Origin: Wenzhouxiangella sp042310355
Lineage (GTDB): Bacteria > Pseudomonadota > Gammaproteobacteria > Xanthomonadales > Wenzhouxiangellaceae
Assembly (NCBI RefSeq): GCF_042310355.1
Contig: NZ_JBHJMR010000009.1
Span: 1 to 64,000, forward strand
Direction: 5' to 3'
DNA: 64,000 nt
Under the pieces are notes generated by a model. The model was given only the letters and a program-made list of their open reading frames with translations, was not told the origin of the DNA and ran no database searches. The number at the start of each line of letters is the position of its first letter. The stretch's first letter is position 1. The position numbers were made by a program, and so were the translations under genes. This document shows positions 60,301-64,000 of the stretch, in pieces.

Positions 60301-61414
60301 CCACCAGGATGGGCGCTTGCGTGTCTTCGACGACGACCTGCTGGACGAGCGAATTGCTGTTACCTCCGCCGCCCGGCAGCGGGCCACTGTCGGAGACCGT
60401 CCAGGTAATGTCATTGCTCCCCACGCCCAGCAGCAGCGGCGCATCATTGCCGAGGGAGAACGGCATGCCGCAGGGGTCGGAGGCATCGATCGTCTGAGCC
60501 AGCTGGCCTGCTACTCGCTCGTAGCGAACGCCACCGTAGTCCGTGGCTTCCAGCACGACGTTCGACTGGGTCGTGGCAATCTCCGGTGCCACGGCCTTGT
60601 AGATCGTAACTTGCTGGTTGCGGGTATGAGTGACCGAGTTGCGCGTGTCGAACAGCTGCGACGTCGCGACGAGCCCCGTCGCTAGCGCGATGTTCTTCAG
60701 GGTTTCCTCGGCGGCTTCCTTGAGCGTGAGCTGCTGCGCCGCGGATGCTCCCTGGTTAGCCAGAGCGCCGCCGTACTTGATCGCGTTGTAGGTCAGAAGC
60801 GCGGCCGGAATGATGATGTCGAAAGCATCCGAAATCTGCGTATCGGCCCGCCACTCGAAAGGGTGGACGCCGGGGGGTAGCGAAACCGTCTGCGTTGAAC
60901 TCTGCCCGGGCAGGATGTAGACGTTGTTGACCGAAACGTTGACCCCGGTGTTGGCATGCTGGACCTCAACCGATCCGTTGTCGTCGAGGACACCCCAGTC
61001 ACCGGAGATGCTCTTGAGGTCGACGAAACCCAGCAGGTTGGAAAATTCGTCTTCAGATTGCGGGAGCTCGAAGGCGTAGGCGCAGGAGTCAGCGGTGTTC
61101 GGCCAGTCCGACCGGTCGCCGGGGGTGACGAAGACCGCGCGGGTGTCCTTGAGCTTGAGGTTGGTGGCAAACGTCACGACCCCGGCCGGAATGCCGACGA
61201 CGGGATCCGGCACGAATGAGATCGGCAAGGCGAAATTGTGCGTGCCGATCAGCGCCCCGATCTGGGTTTCAAGGTCCTCGTTGTCGGCCGCCCACGACCG
61301 CAGGGGCATCACCGCGCATAGAATCATGACAGCGGCGAACGCCGCAATCGATTGGACATGGCCTGGGCGCGTATCAAGGTTTGTCGAGCATACTTTCGCA
61401 TTCTGAATTCGCAT
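57395..61414 (-). CDS. Giant secreted protein: HYR, NHL-type and cadherin-like regions
   Basis: 1339 residues from ATG 61414 (GGGAATC just before it; a GTG seven codons earlier is the open-frame start). Signal peptide ending RSWAAD. Parts: N-terminal region; HYR-like strands (TQAPILVAPPGRVIEVPVAD, PITWTATDQSGNFSQADQLI); FIEDYRTSPG; NHL-type part at about 590-960 (GFAMDVDPDGNLYVADSCAD RIHKF split here; LEFIALDPKGVLYATDDGDP); cadherin-like repeat (YTPEPDYFGSDRFTFVANDG). The end reads IGIFRDRFVID. Same order of parts and several shared phrases with the 1834-residue protein (PLYPxFIED; NSxxFxVxDxQ) show common ancestry; it lacks the C-terminal beta-helix. Likely surface-exposed or secreted. Confidence 0.8.
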   Translation of the reverse strand: MRIQNAKVCSTNLDTRPGHVQSIAAFAAVMILCAVMPLRSWAADNEDLETQIGALIGTHNFALPISFVPDPVVGIPAGVVTFATNLKLKDTRAVFVTPGDRSDWPNTADSCAYAFELPQSEDEFSNLLGFVDLKSISGDWGVLDDNGSVEVQHANTGVNVSVNNVYILPGQSSTQTVSLPPGVHPFEWRADTQISDAFDIIIPAALLTYNAIKYGGALANQGASAAQQLTLKEAAEETLKNIALATGLVATSQLFDTRNSVTHTRNQQVTIYKAVAPEIATTQSNVVLEATDYGGVRYERVAGQLAQTIDASDPCGMPFSLGNDAPLLLGVGSNDITWTVSDSGPLPGGGGNSNSLVQQVVVEDTQAPILVAPPGRVIEVPVADPGLDAASVMLGAPRVVDLADPAPQTDNDGPAFYPIDSRSPITWTATDQSGNFSQADQLITIKAAGSNTAPVVDNVVADTLTSQPVDIVLRGEDPDFLDGRFDPLSFRISERPANGEFVAPLYPFFIEDYRTSPGGPYGQPLLDADNPNQWLYQNVCQVLPGPDNDKIALDWVHRPQYVHVTDAGIYAMIDFYFRCGPSSVSRNKRLSFWDADGEFIEQVDYIGSNNTFVVDQDSFLYTLRRNGGGSSTSLLIAQSDDSVDPEESASGGDSWRITASSANNPELGLSDPIQAESLSYARVDTREGLLYVTDRRRVFVFDVLEDLSDGVPNDNNDMNDQYRGALNGGAQFLCNSGNWGNDWTGFAMDVDPDGNLYVADSCADRIHKFGPSTRNAQGEVMLGDYVGWMGRCETSTNNACDEQRQTSKGYSCTDATCSVGAGGFAGSENGQFSELEFIALDPKGVLYATDDGDPDTGGRVQRFGTDGSFGGVARSTGTGINQGDQPGFVLGNLGTVRAVSVNSTQFFVVDQKESFVHVFETSPLKDITESSVTVTYVSNFGFHSDIDSFEFIATDGLADSNVGTVFVSVSRNFRPPLAFSQSVVTAEDQAVDITLEAEDPDGIIGVDFNGLDELGYQVVEPPAHGQVELIASDNATATVRYTPEPDYFGSDRFTFVANDGVDDSEPAEVAIEVTYVDDPPRLTKLEAPPRVGLGFPVAINAEFEDDGASGYSATFLAGDGSPIQNEGGIVEENDEAYLDGILLIEPVLGQGAGRAVAQHTYTGAGPKTMTFCVADQLAREDCAQQTVTPEPLVSLGVSLPDDHGDDAPPPFAAGEDFFIDVAVGNLVPEGAPGLSAQSVFMEGTISGAQVTFTGASEGDCQIGADGLSMDCDFGDFVVGEERTVRLFFASDGTVIDDGTAIIDLSFTTASPAVNEVMNVSAVRLIDSVIGIFRDRFVID

Positions 61415-61665
61415 GATTCCCGTTCCGGGAGACACCAGGCTTCAGTCTGCTATGGCGCGGTTTCGGCGGAAATGCCCGGTGGTTGCCGATTCGTGCGAGC
61501 TGGTTGCGAGATTCAGTGTTTGCAGGCCTTGCGCCAGTTCGACCATCCTGGTTTCAGCTGCTTGGTCAATGGCTACTTGGCCTGTTCCGTCGGCCGCACT
61601 GCGTACCGAACCCTGAATCCGGCAGCGTATACGGCTCGCGTGGCTCATTCGGGCCGCGATTCGCT

Positions 61666-62322
61666 TCAGGCCCGCAGGGACATGATCGGCCAGCCCCGTT
61701 CGCGCGCGATTTCAGCCAGGACATCGTCCGGATTCACCGCCACCGCCCGGCCGACGGCTTCCAGCAGCGGTAGGTCGTTGCGCGAATCCGAATAGAACGT
61801 CGCCTCGGCGAGCTGGTCGGCCGGCTGGTCGAGCCATTCGCGCAGACGGGTCAACTTGCCTTCCTGGAAGCAGGGCGTGCCTGCCACCCGGCCGGTGTAT
61901 TCGCCAGCCTGGCGTTCCAGTTCGGTGGCCAGCAGGCGATCGACCCCGAACAGCTGGGCAATGGGTTCGGTGATAAAGCGGTTGGTCGCGGTGATGATGA
62001 CCGGCAGATCGCCTGCATTGCGATGCCGGTCGACCAATTGCAGGGCCTCGGCTCCGATGCGCGGCATGATCTTCTCTTCAAGAAAGCGATGACGCCATTC
62101 TTCCAGCAGCGCCCGGGGATGCGCGGCGAGCGGTTGCAAGGCAAAACCGAGGAACTCATTGATATCCAGTTCGCCGTCCTTGTAAACCTGATAGAAGCGC
62201 TCGTTCTCCGAGCGATACCAGTCCCCGTCGACCACCCCGAGCTCGACCAGAAACTCGCCCCACAGGTAGTCGCTGTCGCCGTCCAGGAGGGTGTTGTCGA
62301 GGTCGAAAAGGGCCAGATTCAT
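61666..62322 (-). CDS. HAD-superfamily hydrolase, subfamily IB (SerB-like)
   Basis: 218 residues from ATG 62322; longer frames upstream are not protein-like. Motif I LALFDLDNTLLDGDSDYLWG (two Asp), cap region, motif II Thr in VIITATNRFI, motif III Lys in CFQEGKLTRL, motif IV FYSDSRNDLPLLEAVG. The cap and length match the group of SerB-like phosphatases that includes histidinol-phosphate and phosphoserine phosphatases; the substrate cannot be chosen from sequence alone. Divergent from the SdpR-like gene. Confidence 0.85.
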   Translation of the reverse strand: MNLALFDLDNTLLDGDSDYLWGEFLVELGVVDGDWYRSENERFYQVYKDGELDINEFLGFALQPLAAHPRALLEEWRHRFLEEKIMPRIGAEALQLVDRHRNAGDLPVIITATNRFITEPIAQLFGVDRLLATELERQAGEYTGRVAGTPCFQEGKLTRLREWLDQPADQLAEATFYSDSRNDLPLLEAVGRAVAVNPDDVLAEIARERGWPIMSLRA

Positions 62323-62488
62323 TGCTGGGTTGCTCCGGTGCGCCGAAAGGGTCGCGTTATTGTCCTTGATCGGGCCAATCTCCGCAGGGGGGGATCCAGC
62401 AGGGCTGGCAGCTAAGTTTGGTCGCCGACGAAGCACCCGTGGACCTGAAACTGGGCCAGCATCCCAAGCTTGATACCTTAATTTAGCA

Positions 62489-62517
62489 TTGACGCTAATT
62501 AGCGTCTAGTGTAAATT
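62489..62517 (+). promoter_or_regulatory. Promoter and operator of the SdpR/SdpI-like operon
   Basis: -35 TTGACG (62489-62494), 17 bases, -10 TAAATT (62512-62517). A perfect 16-bp palindrome GACGCTAATTAGCGTC (62491-62506) overlaps the -35 box and spacer, placed to block RNA polymerase and most simply bound by the ArsR-type repressor itself. The -10 box ends 7 bases before the ATG at 62525, so the transcript would be leaderless or nearly so. Confidence 0.75.
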
Positions 62518-62524
62518 TGGTGGC

Positions 62525-62803
62525 ATGGTCGACGTATACCAGGCACTGGCCCATCCCGTTCGACGCGCGGTTCTCAGGAAGCTGAGGAACGGGCCGGTGT
62601 CTGCGGGCGACCTTGCAGCGGATTTTCCCGTGTCGAAACCGACGATGTCACGTCATTTCGCCGCCCTGAAAGACGCGGGCCTGATCCACGCCGAACGCGA
62701 CGGAACGACAATCCGCTACCGGCTGAATGTTTCGGTGGCCGAGGAAGCGCTGAGCGGTCTGATGGATCTGTTCGGTGCCGGCAAGCCACGACAAGAGGAG
62801 TAA
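62525..62803 (+). CDS. ArsR-family repressor, SdpR-like
   Basis: 92 residues: VYQALAHPVRRAVLRKLRNG, SAGDLAADFPVSKPTMSRHF (recognition helix), AALKDAGLIHAERDGTTIRY (wing). No Cys metal site of the ArsR/SmtB type, and the next gene encodes an SdpI-like membrane protein, as in the Bacillus sdpRI pair, where the membrane protein sequesters the repressor. The operator palindrome in its own promoter suggests autorepression. Six bases separate it from the next gene. Confidence 0.88.
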   Translation: MVDVYQALAHPVRRAVLRKLRNGPVSAGDLAADFPVSKPTMSRHFAALKDAGLIHAERDGTTIRYRLNVSVAEEALSGLMDLFGAGKPRQEE

Positions 62804-62809
62804 ATCACG

Positions 62810-63508
62810 ATGATTCGCAAAGGTCTGATCGGATCGATTCCGCTGCTCATCCTGATCGGCGCGCTCGGTGCTGCCGGGTGGTTCATGGTGCCGGCCGGCG
62901 AGGCGGTCGCGGTGCACTGGGGCACGGGCGGCGAAGTCAACCGCACCGGCGGCCGGCTCGAAGCCTTCGTCTTTATGCCCATCCTCGCGCTGGGCCTGAC
63001 GCTCATATTCGTCGTGGCGCCCTACATCGATCCCCGCGGTCGCAACCTCGAAAAATCGTCGGCGCTGTGGCTGACGGCCTGGCTCGGCACGCTGGTCGTT
63101 CTTGCCATCGCCCAGGGCGTGATCACGTTGTCGGCAATCGGACTGATCGAGGCCGGCAGCGCGACGATGCCGCGGATCATCGCCAGCCTCGTCGCCTTGT
63201 TCATCATCGTCATCGGCAACTTCCTGAGCAAGGCGCGCCCCAACTGGTTCGCCGGCATCCGCACCCCCTGGACCCTGTCGTCCGACCGCAGCTGGGACGT
63301 CACCCACCGCTGGGCCGCGCGCCTGTTCATCGCCGCCGGCCTGGGCTCGCTGGCTGCCGTCTGGCTGACCGACAAAGACACGGGCTGGATGATCATGTTG
63401 GCGGCAATCCTGTTCGCCGCCCTCCTTCCCGTCGGTCTGTCCTACTTCGTCTGGCGAGCCGATCCTCGACGAGAGACATACAGCGCGCAGACGGGCAAGA
63501 AAGACTGA
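62810..63508 (+). CDS. SdpI-like DUF1648 membrane protein
   Basis: 232 residues with six to seven membrane segments. An N-terminal DUF1648-like part (WFMVPAGEAVAVHWGTGGEV) and a C-terminal SdpI/YhfL part (IGNFLSKARPNWFAGIRTPW, TLSSDRSWDVTHRWAARLFI) are both diagnostic. SdpI of Bacillus gives immunity to the SdpC toxin and binds SdpR; no toxin gene is seen here, so this is probably a general membrane-stress version. GAGGAG precedes its ATG. Confidence 0.88.
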   Translation: MIRKGLIGSIPLLILIGALGAAGWFMVPAGEAVAVHWGTGGEVNRTGGRLEAFVFMPILALGLTLIFVVAPYIDPRGRNLEKSSALWLTAWLGTLVVLAIAQGVITLSAIGLIEAGSATMPRIIASLVALFIIVIGNFLSKARPNWFAGIRTPWTLSSDRSWDVTHRWAARLFIAAGLGSLAAVWLTDKDTGWMIMLAAILFAALLPVGLSYFVWRADPRRETYSAQTGKKD

Positions 63509-63521
63509 AAAGGTCGCACTT

Positions 63522-64000
63522 CTACCGGTCAGGCTTGCGTCCGGTGATCATCGCGCGGACCAGGTTCTCCTTGTGGAGACGACTGGCAACCACCACGCCC
63601 ACGACGTGAACGACGACGAGGCCGAGCATCACGTTGACGAGCACTTCGTGGGCTTCTTCCCAGAAATGCTCGTCAGCGGACCAGAGTGCCCGGGCACCGC
63701 CCTCGCCCGCCTCGACAACCCAGCCGGCCAGCGGTCCGGCCTGTTCCTCCAGCGCGTAGAGCACGAGACCGCTGAAAGCGAGCGCGCCCATGCAGGCGAG
63801 CAACAGCAGGATCATGATGCCACCGGCGGGATTGTGGCCACGGTAGTGCCTGGCCTTGCCGCGGACCATATTGCCCAGGTATTGCCAGACCGTCGCCGGC
63901 GAACGGACAAAATCCCCGAAGCGGGCGTGCTCGGAACCCACGAAGCCCCAGAGCACCCGAAGCAACACGATGGCCAGCAGCGTGTAGCCGATCCACACGT
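63522..64000 (-). CDS. Cytochrome b561-type protein, 5' end outside the window
   Basis: About 159 residues visible; the frame runs off the window's right edge, so the N-terminal helix is missing. WGFVGSEHARFGDFVRSPAT, RHYRGHNPAGGIMILLLLAC and EEAHEVLVNVMLGLVVVHVV are the classic di-haem b561/b-type (CybB-like) signatures with paired His ligands in membrane helices. Electron transfer in the inner membrane, often with a partner c-type cytochrome. Convergent with the SdpI-like gene (13 bases between stops). Confidence 0.88.
   Translation of the reverse strand, partial: VWIGYTLLAIVLLRVLWGFVGSEHARFGDFVRSPATVWQYLGNMVRGKARHYRGHNPAGGIMILLLLACMGALAFSGLVLYALEEQAGPLAGWVVEAGEGGARALWSADEHFWEEAHEVLVNVMLGLVVVHVVGVVVASRLHKENLVRAMITGRKPDR

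Overview
The window looks like a chromosomal segment of a high-GC, heterotrophic gammaproteobacterium. Gene content (a SbtA/SbtB bicarbonate transport pair, a GlrK/GlrR-type two-component operon, EpmC, many TonB-dependent receptors, very large secreted proteins with cadherin-like and NHL-type segments, a propeller-type hybrid sensor) would suit the Wenzhouxiangellaceae/Xanthomonadales/Chromatiales neighbourhood. That placement is inference from gene content, not a database result. I see no rRNA, tRNA or CRISPR array.

Two very different halves meet near position 13,980. The left part (1 to about 13,980) is an accessory region. It is visibly lower in GC at its left end and carries small lipoproteins and membrane proteins, broken genes and long non-genic spacers. 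It also holds a stand-alone M41-type metallopeptidase, a tandem ribbon-helix-helix-like protein, an NPYG-repeat protein, and a three-gene overlapping operon (DUF6361-type protein, PLD-type nuclease, SNF2-type helicase) that resembles an anti-phage system. Most genes here lie on the minus strand. Several are followed, downstream of the stop codon, by diverged copies of one non-coding repeat family, so the region reads like an array of gene cassettes without recognisable integron attC sites. The three-gene operon has such repeats on both sides. An HD-domain gene occurs twice in decayed form: one copy broken by a 7-bp tandem duplication at the island edge, one reduced to a short remnant.

The right part (about 14,000 to 64,000) is ordinary, densely packed, high-GC chromosome. 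In order: a SWIM/SNF2 helicase with a coupled partner; NnrU-like protein, ClC transporter and solute-binding protein; two TonB receptors (one His/Asp-rich and probably zinc-specific, with a Zur-like box); pyrC; the glrK-qseG-like-glrR operon followed by two GlrR-like sites, a consensus sigma-54 promoter and an EF-hand gene; sbtA-sbtB-tsaC; a membrane-anchored winged-helix regulator; an acyltransferase; epmC; a TolB/TPR membrane protein; and a TonB receptor, lipoprotein, PhoX and metallophosphoesterase group that may scavenge organic phosphate.

The last third holds two giant secreted paralogues of 1834 and about 1340 residues, separated by a 1313-residue hybrid sensor kinase with an AraC-type output domain that probably regulates one or both. 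The window ends with a HAD phosphatase, an SdpR/SdpI-like pair with a clear promoter and operator, and a cytochrome b561 gene cut by the window edge.
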